A stretch of 27,295 nt of DNA from a virus: positions 1 to 27,295 of the IMG/VR virus record IMGVR_UViG_3300025137_000228. One strand, given 5' to 3'. The notes under the pieces were generated by a model. That model was not told the origin of the DNA and did not search any database. It worked only from the letters and a program-made list of their open reading frames with translations. Both the position numbers and the translations under genes were made by a program. Positions 1 to 6,276 of the stretch are shown piece by piece; the first letter of the stretch is position 1; every line of letters starts with the position of its first letter.

Positions 1-76
1 GCGATCAATAGGGTTAATATTATCTATTATATATAAGGCCTCTTATACCAGGGTAATACCGGTCTTTATACGTGAT

Positions 77-136
77 CCCGACTCATCCCGACCCGACTGG
101 CCCGACCTGGAATCCAAGGCACAAAAAAGGCCCGAC
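77..136 (+). repeat. Left CCCGAC hexamer cluster
   Basis: Five copies of CCCGAC lie on the top strand at 77, 87, 92, 101 and 131. Two of them run on into CCTGG. I see no reading frame in 1-167. A second, denser CCCGAC cluster lies on the other side of the neighbouring gene at 1244-1325, in the same orientation. The surrounding DNA is AT-rich, so the array stands out. Its function is unknown; a protein-binding array, a packaging signal or a C-rich RNA loading site are all possible. Confidence 0.6.
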
Positions 137-167
137 CTGGTTACAGACCGGACCTCCTGAGGTTTTC

Positions 168-1040
168 TTAACTTGCTATTTTAAACGTGGAGAAAAATCT
201 TAAACCTGGATACTCATGCATCTTGTTTAAATCAATTACAAATTTTGACTCAAGGCCTAGTTTTAAAAGTTTCTTAGAGCCTTTAAAATATAGAGCAACC
301 GCGACTCCGTTATCATCTAGATGCCTTACATCAGAGTCATCGCCACTAACCAGGGGGAACCACTTATCATGAATATATAAACCTTGTTTATCATTGATAG
401 CGTGATCAACTTGGCCTTTATCTTTAAATACTACAGCCATTCGCGACCCGTTATTGATGGCCTTGATGACCTCGCCCTGGTAACTAAGCTTTGCGCTATA
501 AGAGAAAGTAAGATCATAATTACCAGGAGTCTTGCCTAACCTGGAACCTGATTTGGTATAGTCATAAAACTGTACGCTAGGATAGTCAGCAAGTATTCCT
601 GGAAGCTTGCGTTCGTATACAATATCGGATGTACCATTGAGTCGGACCAGGGGAGTCAGGCCGTCGCGCTTTGCAATTCTTACAAGCGAGTCTAATTCTT
701 TTCTTAATAATGACTCAAACTCTTTGCGGTATTCCATCCAAAACCACGATTTGCGCAACCTGGACATTTCAACCGGACCCATGCAACCGCGACCGGATGA
801 AACCAGGCAAGCGTCCTTGCATCCAGCGTGTTTATAATGGGTGCAAAGTTCATACCCGGAAACGTCCGCTGGTGCCATGTGAGTTATCGCCGTTAAAAAC
901 CCTAATTTCTGATTTTTAACGATCTTAGTATTAGTATCAACTCCCATTAATTTTTTTGGTAACTCATCAAAATAATGATAATACCTGGGATCAAGCTTTT
1001 CTTCTTCCTTAAACTCATTAAACTTTTTATATATAGACAT
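168..1040 (-). CDS. GP88-like phage protein with four-Cys cluster
   Basis: This 290-residue protein resembles the widespread phage family I know as GP88 (also DUF7227-like), whose function is unknown. In the N-terminal third four cysteines are closely spaced (Cys66, 74, 78 and 86 from this start, in a CTHYKHAGCKDAC...GRGC pattern), which suggests a metal site. Further family-like motifs follow: RLNGTSDI, FYDYTK, DLTFSYS, and near the C-terminus GDDSDVRHLDDNGVAVAL. I chose the ATG at 1040 over the in-frame ATG at 1052 because GAGG sits six bases upstream of 1040. A sigma70-like promoter lies just upstream. The gene is a single transcription unit flanked on both sides by CCCGAC arrays. The family assignment is from memory of motifs. 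Confidence that it is a gene is high; its function cannot be called. Confidence 0.85.
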   Translation of the reverse strand: MSIYKKFNEFKEEEKLDPRYYHYFDELPKKLMGVDTNTKIVKNQKLGFLTAITHMAPADVSGYELCTHYKHAGCKDACLVSSGRGCMGPVEMSRLRKSWFWMEYRKEFESLLRKELDSLVRIAKRDGLTPLVRLNGTSDIVYERKLPGILADYPSVQFYDYTKSGSRLGKTPGNYDLTFSYSAKLSYQGEVIKAINNGSRMAVVFKDKGQVDHAINDKQGLYIHDKWFPLVSGDDSDVRHLDDNGVAVALYFKGSKKLLKLGLESKFVIDLNKMHEYPGLRFFSTFKIAS

Positions 1041-1063
1041 ATTAAACCTCATTAGTTGTTAAT

Positions 1064-1099
1064 ATAATAATATTAACTTATTAACTTAACAAAGTAAAC
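1064..1099 (-). promoter_or_regulatory. Probable sigma70-like promoter of the GP88-like gene
   Basis: Read on the minus strand, TTGTTA (1092-1087) and TATTAT (1069-1064) are separated by 17 bases. The -10 lies 23 bases upstream of the ATG at 1040. A GTTTAC half-site (1099-1094) abuts the upstream edge of the -35. The same half-site is found in the palindrome at 10184-10203 and near the terS promoter. Confidence 0.5.
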
Positions 1100-1109
1100 A
1101 ATAAAGGTT

Positions 1110-1470
1110 CCTGGTATACGACCGGTATATTAACCCGGACGCGGCGTAAGGCCGGCGACCTGGCCAGGTAATTATGCAGACCTGGTAATGACCTATATAT
1201 AACCTGGGCCTTACCTATTACTAACCTGGTATCTATGTGTAGTCCCGACTACCCGACTCCCGACCCCCGACCCGGACCCCGACTAAGACCTGGAACCCGA
1301 CCGGTCGCAGCGAACCCGACCCGACCTGGCTAGGACTTGGCTCTTCCCTGGCTAGGACTTTTAGAACCTAAACTTGAACTGATGGTTCTAGTTTTGGTTT
1401 ACCTGGAATGTCTGATTTTTTTTCAGAGAGGGGGAGTGCCTCCACCCCCCTGGTTCTAGCCTTGATTTTA
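1110..1470. repeat. Non-coding region dense in CCTGG, CCCGAC and ACCGGT
   Basis: The 460 bases between 1053 and 1513 carry no convincing reading frame. Eleven CCWGG sites (ten CCTGG, one CCAGG) lie at 1110, 1159, 1164, 1181, 1203, 1225, 1289, 1325, 1347, 1402 and 1449; about one would be expected by chance. CCCGAC occurs eight times at 1244, 1252, 1259, 1266, 1278, 1296, 1315 and 1320, always on the top strand. Two copies of an approximately 28-base segment beginning GGTTCTAG (1384 and 1452) are imperfect direct repeats. The region adjoins terS, so a packaging (pac/cos) site is one candidate role; an origin or a regulatory array are others. Confidence 0.6.
1325..1360 (+). repeat. 14-bp perfect direct repeat
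   Basis: CCTGGCTAGGACTT occurs at 1325-1338 and again at 1347-1360, a 22-bp period (about two helical turns). The spacing suits binding of a protein on one face of the DNA. It lies at the end of the CCCGAC array. Confidence 0.7.
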
Positions 1471-1490
1471 CCGGTAATGCCCTAGAAAAA

Positions 1491-1517
1491 GTAAACCGAA
1501 GTAAACGGAGCGTTTAC
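1491..1517 (-). terminator. Hairpin at the 3' end of terS, possible weak terminator
   Basis: GTAAACG-gag-CGTTTAC (1501-1517) is a 7-bp inverted repeat that overlaps the last codons of the minus-strand terS. On the minus strand it is followed, after a further GGTTTAC (1497-1491), by TTTTT. The T-tract is about ten bases from the stem, so termination is uncertain. The arms are also GTTTAC half-sites of the kind found in the operator at 10184. Confidence 0.35.
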
Positions 1518-2017
1518 GAGTCTTGGTCTTCCGAAGTGAAGGAAACATCAATAGTATTTTCTTCAGCTTGATCTTGTAACTTTTGGAGTTCTTTCATTAC
1601 TTCTTCCCTCGACATCTGATCTATTTTGCCCGTCTTAATTTCCTTCTTGTCGACCAACAATCCAGCAATTTGTAGACGTAATTTCTCAGCCCCGATTGAG
1701 GCATTGTATGAGCCTTCCTCGTAAGCTTTATCTCTTATCTTCATAAGATCGTTCAGTGACCTGTCAGGGGTAATCCTAGCCCTCGATCTCATGGCATCTT
1801 GCATCTCAACTATCTTGTCTGCGATATGCTTGCGCCTGATCAATCGATAGCCCTCTTGGTTGGCATGATTATAACCAGCTAACCTGGCAGACTCTGTTTG
1901 AGAACAATTCTTCTTCACATAGTGTTCTACAAAACTCATCTCTTTTTCTGTCAGTTTTGCGTTCAGGCTATCGGGGTTTCTACTTAGTGCTTTTACGTCT
2001 GCTTTTCTCTTATGCAT
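1514..2017 (-). CDS. terS: Terminase small subunit (TerS)
   Basis: The 167-residue product looks like the Terminase_2 family of small terminase subunits, which recognise phage DNA and recruit the large subunit for packaging. The signature region is residues 21-72: LTEKEMSFVEHYV, then a helix-turn-helix-like stretch with QTESARLAGY (40-49), then RRKHIADKIVEM. A central helical part (residues 90-120) would serve for oligomerisation, and the tail is acidic (from about residue 148). The start at 2017 is preceded on the minus strand by AGGATAGAG and by a promoter at 2090-2062. No large subunit is visible in the window, so the TerL gene must lie elsewhere. The neighbouring repeat-rich DNA at 1110-1470 is a natural place to look for the packaging site. 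Confidence 0.85.
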   Translation of the reverse strand: MHKRKADVKALSRNPDSLNAKLTEKEMSFVEHYVKKNCSQTESARLAGYNHANQEGYRLIRRKHIADKIVEMQDAMRSRARITPDRSLNDLMKIRDKAYEEGSYNASIGAEKLRLQIAGLLVDKKEIKTGKIDQMSREEVMKELQKLQDQAEENTIDVSFTSEDQDS

Positions 2018-2061
2018 CTCTCTATCCTTTTGACTACCGGTTTGGTGCTAGGTACAATCAG

Positions 2062-2090
2062 AATATAAATCATTCATGACGTTTACTCAA
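2062..2090 (-). promoter_or_regulatory. Probable terS promoter
   Basis: On the minus strand, TTGAGT (2090-2085) and TATATT (2067-2062) are spaced by exactly 17 bases and point into terS (ATG at 2017). A GTTTAC half-site (2081-2086) overlaps the -35 hexamer, so a repressor bound there would block it. Confidence 0.5.
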
Positions 2091-2119
2091 CAAGTTTATA
2101 GAATTAACTTAAAGAGATC

Positions 2120-2158
2120 ATATAGTTGGGGGGGTTTTATAGACCCCCATATCTATAT
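2120..2158. other. Inverted repeat with G/C core between divergent operons
   Basis: ATATAG (2120-2125) pairs with CTATAT (2153-2158), and inside it TGGGGG (2127-2132) pairs with CCCCCA (2144-2149). The loop is about 11 bases. There is no T-tract directly after it, so it does not look like a terminator. It sits between the promoters of terS and of the plus-strand early genes, where it could be an operator or a cruciform. Confidence 0.5.
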
Positions 2159-2165
2159 ATATATA

Positions 2166-2330
2166 CGTAAACCATAAACCTCTCTGTAACCCTCAGAAAA
2201 CTGCCAAAAAGAAGTTTACGGACGTGGCCATAAACCATAAACAAAAAAACCCTTAGAATGGCTGAATATTGCTAAAAGTGTTTTATATACGGCACTTTGT
2301 TTATGGCATAAACCCGTAAACCATAAACCT
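2166..2330. repeat. (C)RTAAAC heptamer cluster next to AT-rich DNA
   Basis: An identical 16-mer, CGTAAACCATAAACCT, occurs at 2166-2181 and 2315-2330. Related units are CCATAAACCATAAAC at 2228-2242, GTTTACG at 2214-2220 and a near-palindrome GTTTATGgCATAAAC at 2299-2313. Another GTTTAC lies at 2385-2390. AT-rich DNA (2330-2384) follows. The stretch 2018-2413 holds no gene. Iterons of a replication origin, or multiple operators for a GTTTAC-binding regulator, are the two readings I consider most likely. Confidence 0.6.
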
Positions 2331-2413
2331 TTGTTAATAAAATAAATTAATAAGTGCTTGTATATTAGTTAATCATTTGATATCGTTTACAAATAACAAC
2401 CGAGGAGATTCGA

Positions 2414-2857
2414 ATGAAGAGATTAAAAAAAATAGACGTTGGTCATTATAAATACAAAGGATATGAAATTTGTGATGCCTTCGTTAGTGAGAACCATGAT
2501 GGATCAGACGCTATGCTTTATCATGAATATGATGGTATAAAATCTCATGATGATATACAAAAGCTAGTTAATTATTTTAGTGGTCGTTGGTATATTAGGT
2601 TTAATCCTGAGAATAATGACAAATACGATTTTGAGACAAAAGAATATGTCGAAAATCACCCAAATACATATCGCAATCAAAGACTTGAGTTTGATGATAA
2701 TGGAAAAATCATTATGTCAGATATAAGATTTTATTCTACTTTAGAGGACATCAAGTTAGAAATTGATGATCTTTATGAGTACGATAAAAAACAATTTATT
2801 AAAAATCATATTAATAAATTAACCAAATTTGGATTTATAATAGAAGGGGTAAAATAA
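2414..2857 (+). CDS. Hypothetical early protein, first gene of the early operon
   Basis: I do not recognise this 147-residue protein. It is rich in Asp, Tyr, Asn and Lys, with no signal peptide or membrane segment. Two regions look folded: an N-terminal 'KYKGYEICDAFVS' strand-like part (residues 13-25) and a helical C-terminal half with many charged residues. GGAG lies eight bases before the ATG. It is the first gene of a chain of tightly spaced plus-strand ORFs, and a GTTTAC half-site (2385-2390) stands just upstream, so it probably follows the main early promoter. The next gene starts directly after its stop. Small acidic proteins at this position in phages often act on the host, but nothing in the sequence proves that here. 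Confidence 0.75.
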   Translation: MKRLKKIDVGHYKYKGYEICDAFVSENHDGSDAMLYHEYDGIKSHDDIQKLVNYFSGRWYIRFNPENNDKYDFETKEYVENHPNTYRNQRLEFDDNGKIIMSDIRFYSTLEDIKLEIDDLYEYDKKQFIKNHINKLTKFGFIIEGVK

Positions 2858-3376
2858 ATGAAAACTTTTAAACAAGAAACATTAATAATGATAAGTAAAA
2901 GTTATGTAGATTTTCAAGGTTGTGATTATTTTGTTGATTTTAATATCGACGATAAAGGTGATCCAATTATTGCAAGTCTATATGGTGAAGATGTAATCAA
3001 TATTCAATTGATGCCAACAGGCATTCAACAAGTAATTAAAAATATTCTTCACGGAGAACATTGTAATGGTTTTCCTAAAAAAACAAAAGATCATCTTATC
3101 GAGTTTATTAGAGATGATTTAAAAGGAGGACTAACTATCCAAAAACAGCATGACGAAGATGCTTATGAAGATGTTATGTTCGACGTTGTTCTTAATGAAG
3201 AGATCGACAACGACGGCGAAGGAAGAATGTATCTTAAAGAAATTTGGAATGTCTTAGAAGAGAATAAAGAAGTGGTTCTTAGAGGTGATGCAGAATTAGA
3301 TTTAACAAAATATCGATCTGTAATGAGAAGAGTTAACAGAGCATCAGATTATCATATGAGAAGAGGGAGGATATAA
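2858..3376 (+). CDS. Hypothetical acidic early protein
   Basis: This is an unrecognised 172-residue protein. The N-terminal half has alternating hydrophobic and charged residues (IMISKSYVDF, VDFNIDDKGDP) that suggest a small beta fold, the middle is strongly acidic, and the C-terminus (from about residue 154) is basic: YRSVMRRVNRAS then HMRRGRI. The acidic body with a basic tail is unusual and might bind nucleic acid. The start follows the stop of the previous gene with no gap and has GAAGGGG upstream. Its own stop overlaps the next ATG in a TAATG arrangement, so the three genes are translationally coupled. Confidence 0.75.
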   Translation: MKTFKQETLIMISKSYVDFQGCDYFVDFNIDDKGDPIIASLYGEDVINIQLMPTGIQQVIKNILHGEHCNGFPKKTKDHLIEFIRDDLKGGLTIQKQHDEDAYEDVMFDVVLNEEIDNDGEGRMYLKEIWNVLEENKEVVLRGDAELDLTKYRSVMRRVNRASDYHMRRGRI

Positions 3377-4068
3377 TGGCTATTGAGAGTTGGAAGAAAA
3401 ACTACGCAGACCTAAAACTACCATTAACCTGGGAAAACAATGATTACGGCAATGATGAGTTACCAACATTTTCTTTTAATGATGGGGATACAATTTGGAA
3501 TATCAATATCGATATGCCGACCCAAGAAGAGAGAGATGAACGTTGGGGTCTTAATAGTAATGTTAAGAGGTTCTTTGTTAAAAGAGATCAAGACTATGCC
3601 TCAACAAATTGTTGGTTCTTAGAAACTAATAGCTTTAATGAGGTCAAAGAGTTTTGTATCAAAAGACAAATCAAAACTATCGCCAAAAAGGTTAATCCCA
3701 TTATTAATGAAGAGTATGACGAAGATTTATATTTAAAATATTGGGCGCATGGAGGTAATGATTTTAATGATTTTAAAGAGGGTCAGGACGATCTAGTACC
3801 AAAAATGTTCGATCTCTTTGAGCAAATTATAACAGAGGATCACCAAGACTACTATTCAAAGAGATGGCTAAAGGCTTGTCCTCACGAAATGGTTGACGAC
3901 ATAGTCGAGTGTATAAATGGCATGGAGGATTATGACGAGATGGTTGATAGGCTCGATGAGTATGACGAGGTATCAGGAGATTGGACTAGTAGTGATAGGC
4001 TTACAAAGTTTTTTGTTAAAGAAGTGCATGAAAGAAAAGGTCATACATCTATAAGGAGTGAAAAATGA
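3376..4068 (+). CDS. Hypothetical early protein, 230 residues
   Basis: I do not recognise this protein. It is rich in Asp, Glu, Trp and Tyr, has no membrane segment, and is probably soluble. The N-terminal third contains 'DTIWNINIDMP', the middle 'TNCWFLETNSFNEVKEFCIKRQ', and the C-terminal part is helical and acidic (CINGMEDYDEMVDRL) before a basic end. GGAGG lies six bases before the ATG, which overlaps the upstream stop (TAATG). Its 3' end overlaps the next gene by four bases (ATGA). This is the longest of the early hypothetical genes. Confidence 0.75.
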   Translation: MAIESWKKNYADLKLPLTWENNDYGNDELPTFSFNDGDTIWNINIDMPTQEERDERWGLNSNVKRFFVKRDQDYASTNCWFLETNSFNEVKEFCIKRQIKTIAKKVNPIINEEYDEDLYLKYWAHGGNDFNDFKEGQDDLVPKMFDLFEQIITEDHQDYYSKRWLKACPHEMVDDIVECINGMEDYDEMVDRLDEYDEVSGDWTSSDRLTKFFVKEVHERKGHTSIRSEK

Positions 4069-4385
4069 ACCAAGATCATCAAAGAGAAATTAATCAATAT
4101 TTACCACAAGAAGAGAACCCACAGACAGCCATAGTTAGGTGTAAAAAATCTCTTCTTGGTAAGTTTACTTACACCTTAGAAACTGTTGAAGAGGTAGTTG
4201 ACTATGGAGATGACGGAGCATTCAAGTTCGTTCCTATTAACTCCATTGAGATTAGTATCAGTTGTGAAGAGGAAGATATAGAAAAAACACAAAAAATTAT
4301 ATTCGAGATCATAAGTAACTATGGTTTCCTGGAAGGTGGCACGGAATGGTTACCTATGACTTTAGAGGGAGAGGACGATGAGTAA
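4065..4385 (+). CDS. Hypothetical early protein, 106 residues
   Basis: This unrecognised small acidic protein has predicted strands (AIVRCKKSLLGKFTYTLETV; INSIEISISCEEED) followed by a helix (EKTQKIIFEIISNYG) and an acidic tail. The pattern suggests a compact alpha/beta fold. AGGAG lies six bases before the ATG, and the gene overlaps both neighbours (ATGA upstream, eight bases downstream), which marks it as part of the coupled early operon. Confidence 0.75.
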   Translation: MNQDHQREINQYLPQEENPQTAIVRCKKSLLGKFTYTLETVEEVVDYGDDGAFKFVPINSIEISISCEEEDIEKTQKIIFEIISNYGFLEGGTEWLPMTLEGEDDE

Positions 4386-4638
4386 AGTAAGAAAAATTTG
4401 GGATAAAAAAGCACAGGATTTTTTTGTTGGTAAAAAAATTGCTGGGGTCAGATATCTAACTGAAGAAGAAATGACTAAATTTTTTGGTGAAGAGTATTTG
4501 GGTAGCGATAGAGTTCCCTTGGCTTTTTATTTTGATGACGATAGTTGGGCATTTCCTATGATGGACGATGAGGGAAATGACGGAGGCGCTTTATTAACAA
4601 GTACCGGTGACTTTCCGGTCATAAGTAGGGGGGATTGA
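4378..4638 (+). CDS. Conserved phage small protein with DDEGNDGGAL motif
   Basis: The 86-residue product has the layout of a small protein I have often seen in marine and T4/T7-like phages: 'DFFVGKKIAGVRYLTEEEM' (residues 14-32), then a segment predicting beta structure ending in 'DDDSWAFPMMDDEGNDGGAL' (53-72). The DDEGNDGGAL part is the conserved core. Its function is unknown as far as I know. The start overlaps the end of the previous gene and has GAGAGG just before it. The stop overlaps the next ATG (TGATG). Recognition is from memory of the motif only. Confidence 0.8.
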   Translation: MSKVRKIWDKKAQDFFVGKKIAGVRYLTEEEMTKFFGEEYLGSDRVPLAFYFDDDSWAFPMMDDEGNDGGALLTSTGDFPVISRGD

Positions 4639-4706
4639 TGACTAATTGGGATTTAACGCAAGTAATATTAGCAATAATTTGTTTAGCAATTTTAGTAAAT
4701 ATATAG
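4638..4706 (+). CDS. 22-residue single-pass membrane peptide
   Basis: A 22-codon ORF starts at an ATG overlapping the upstream stop (TGATG) and encodes MTNWDLTQ followed by a hydrophobic helix (VILAIICLAILVNI). It fits a minimal inner-membrane peptide with a polar N-terminus. The bases before its start include AGGGGGG, a usable ribosome site. The next gene begins 13 bases after its stop with its own GAGGAGG. Coupled position, ribosome site and clean hydrophobic segment favour a real gene; the very small size argues for caution. Such peptides can act in lysis timing or superinfection exclusion, but I cannot assign a role. Confidence 0.5.
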   Translation: MTNWDLTQVILAIICLAILVNI

Positions 4707-4719
4707 AGGAGGACGAGTA

Positions 4720-5139
4720 ATGCGTATAGAAAAAGGTGGTGATTTTGGATACCACAAAAGAAAAAGTAGCGAAGAATATTTGTTATCGGCCCTGGAGGAT
4801 TTAACAGATCAGTTGAGTCAAGACAAGATAACTGAGACACAAGTCATTGAGGCTTTAGAAAGTATGACGAGGTATTATACAAGCTTTCATATCTTCAATA
4901 GGCATGGAGACAATAGCAAAAATTCAATTGCTATCGTTTGGAATATAGAAGACGTCCAATCGATTTTAGAAGATGGTCAGGAAGACGGATACTTTAAAGA
5001 CCTAAAACTTACTGATAAAGATTGTATGGATATCTTAACAGAGATTGAACTTCGTCATGATTCAAGCCAAGGAGTATGTAGCGATACGATTTGGTATTAT
5101 TTGCACGACTTGGCTAAAGAAAAAAAGGAGGAAGCATAA
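4720..5139 (+). CDS. Conserved phage/plasmid protein, 'IEDVQS...IELRHD' family
   Basis: The C-terminal half (about residues 72-130) matches a small-protein pattern I have seen in phages and plasmids: W-x-I-E-D-V-Q-S, a 'LTDKDCMDIL' helix, then 'IELRHDSSQGVCSDTIWYYL'. No function is known to me. The N-terminal half is helical and charged (SSEEYLLSALEDLTDQLSQD). GAGGAGG sits eight bases before the start codon, an excellent ribosome site. The stop overlaps the next start codon by one base. The protein has no membrane segment and a lysine/glutamate-rich tail. Confidence 0.75.
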   Translation: MRIEKGGDFGYHKRKSSEEYLLSALEDLTDQLSQDKITETQVIEALESMTRYYTSFHIFNRHGDNSKNSIAIVWNIEDVQSILEDGQEDGYFKDLKLTDKDCMDILTEIELRHDSSQGVCSDTIWYYLHDLAKEKKEEA

Positions 5140-5342
5140 TGCAAAAACAAGCACAGGATTATAACGAAAGAATTAATCAGCTTACTGACGAGTATACAAC
5201 CTGGGGCATTAAAAATGGTTTTGTTGGCAAGAATTTATTATCTGCTGACGAGATGATGCTTAGTGTCCCGAATCTAACTATCGATCAGATCATATGGATT
5301 AAAGAGTTTATTAGACAATGGGAGGACAATGATAATGCCTAG
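5139..5342 (+). CDS. Hypothetical small early protein, 67 residues
   Basis: This short, acidic, mostly helical protein is not recognised. It has 'NERINQLTDEYTTWG' in the N-terminal half and 'TIDQIIWIKEFIRQWED' in the C-terminal half. AAGGAGGAAG precedes the ATG, the strongest kind of ribosome site in this operon. It overlaps the following gene by eight bases if that gene uses its second ATG. Confidence 0.7.
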   Translation: MQKQAQDYNERINQLTDEYTTWGIKNGFVGKNLLSADEMMLSVPNLTIDQIIWIKEFIRQWEDNDNA

Positions 5343-5631
5343 TAATAAAGCTTTAGTAAATCGTTTTGAAAATCTTTCTGAGGAGCATCAGAAGTATATC
5401 TTTGGGTTGGTAAACCTTATAAGTAAGTCAGCCCCAAACGATCCCTATGCCGATAAAATGTTTGAAGAACACATTATAACTGCGATTAACGAATGCTCTA
5501 CTAAGGTGAAGTTGATATCAGAACTTTGTGAGACATCATCTAAGCTTTTAAGTCCCTATGATGAGTCTCAGGCTTATCGATCTGACATAATTGACGATGT
5601 AGCTAGTGCTATGGGTGTATCTGATGATTAA
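5335..5631 (+). CDS. Hypothetical early protein, 98 residues
   Basis: This is an unrecognised helical protein. There are two in-frame ATGs at 5329 and 5335. GGAGG at 5321-5325 is nine bases from the second and only three from the first, so I prefer 5335. Helical stretches include 'LVNRFENLSEEHQKYIFGLVN' in part and 'HIITAINECSTKVKLISELC'. The stop overlaps the ATG of the next small gene by eight bases. Confidence 0.7.
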   Translation: MPSNKALVNRFENLSEEHQKYIFGLVNLISKSAPNDPYADKMFEEHIITAINECSTKVKLISELCETSSKLLSPYDESQAYRSDIIDDVASAMGVSDD

Positions 5632-5785
5632 AATAATAGTTGAATATTGGGACGAACAGGATAATAAAATGTGTACTCTTAAATATACATTAGAAAATTT
5701 TGCAGCGGACTTTAACCGGAAAGATCCGGTGCTATACCCGGAAATCAATAAACCCGGAACAAGAATAAGGATCTTAGATGAATGA
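5624..5785 (+). CDS. Hypothetical small protein, 53 residues
   Basis: An ORF of 53 codons joins the previous gene (eight-base overlap) to the next (eight-base overlap), which fills an otherwise empty 146-base gap in a densely packed operon. The product begins MIKIIVEYWDEQDNKMC and ends with NKPGTRIRILDE, a mix of strand-like segments. Its second half contains three CCGGA/CCGGT motifs (5717-5757), which are GC-rich compared with the rest. No homologue is recognised. Position and overlaps make it likely to be real. Confidence 0.6.
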   Translation: MIKIIVEYWDEQDNKMCTLKYTLENFAADFNRKDPVLYPEINKPGTRIRILDE

Positions 5786-6107
5786 AGAAATAAAAAGAAA
5801 GGCTTACAAGTTTGATCTCATCATGGAGATATTTGATGAACTGCCCGACAATAAAGTAGCCCGACAAATAAGCGAAATTTTGACCCGACTAGATAAAGAT
5901 TATGTTTCTAAAACAGTAGAGTGTTCGAGGCATGAACTTACAATGTCGATCAATAGTGAATACATATGCGTTGTAATAAACGGCCATGCGTATAGAAGAC
6001 CCACCACAGTAGATGAACTTATGGGCATCGCTATGGGTTCTCAAAAGAGTGCAATAGAGAAAAAGAGGAATGAAGATCATGGAAGACAAAGAAAAGGCAA
6101 AAGTTAA
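5778..6107 (+). CDS. Hypothetical early protein, 109 residues
   Basis: This unrecognised protein has a helical N-terminus (IKRKAYKFDLIMEIFDELP), a central strand region (ELTMSINSEYICVVINGH) and a basic C-terminus ending in GRQRKGKS. The start overlaps the upstream stop. The coding sequence contains three CCCGAC hexamers at 5844, 5860 and 5884, the same motif that forms arrays at 77-136 and 1244-1325. The following gene overlaps its 3' end by about 29 bases. Confidence 0.65.
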   Translation: MNEEIKRKAYKFDLIMEIFDELPDNKVARQISEILTRLDKDYVSKTVECSRHELTMSINSEYICVVINGHAYRRPTTVDELMGIAMGSQKSAIEKKRNEDHGRQRKGKS

Positions 6108-6273
6108 TATAGAAAGTAAACAATGGAAAAGGAGCTGGAATATGGCAAAAAGATTAATACCTGGAAAAACTAGAAAGAGTAAAGGCAAGAAAGTATCTCA
6201 CCGACCGGTAAGGTCTGAGGGTGCATACTTTGATGAAAATGATCATAAGTGGTATAAAAGAGTAGAAGAATAA
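6079..6273 (+). CDS. Small basic protein; internal start likely at 6142
   Basis: This lysine/arginine-rich 64-residue protein is not recognised. It may bind nucleic acid or ribosomes. The ATG at 6070 is too close to its AGAGG (one base), so I take 6079 (ten bases). A third in-frame ATG at 6142 has AAGGAG (6129-6134) seven bases upstream and would give a 43-residue product (MAKRLIPGKTRKSKGKKVS...). Both forms may be made. It is the last gene before the hairpin at 6277. Confidence 0.6.
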   Translation: MEDKEKAKVNIESKQWKRSWNMAKRLIPGKTRKSKGKKVSHRPVRSEGAYFDENDHKWYKRVEE

Positions 6274-6276
6274 ATT

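Noticed and set aside
1401-1455. Terminator in the GC-rich hairpin GGGGG...CCCCC
   Set aside because: T8 (1415-1422) lies before the stem on the plus strand and would be A residues on the minus strand after it, so neither strand has the right order.
2166-2330. CRISPR array
   Set aside because: Repeats are 7-16 bases, in both orientations and with uneven spacing; there are no adjacent cas genes. The Cas4-like nuclease is in the replication module.
4619-4840. Minus-strand ORF opposite the early operon
   Set aside because: It overlaps three well-supported plus-strand genes and has no start context.
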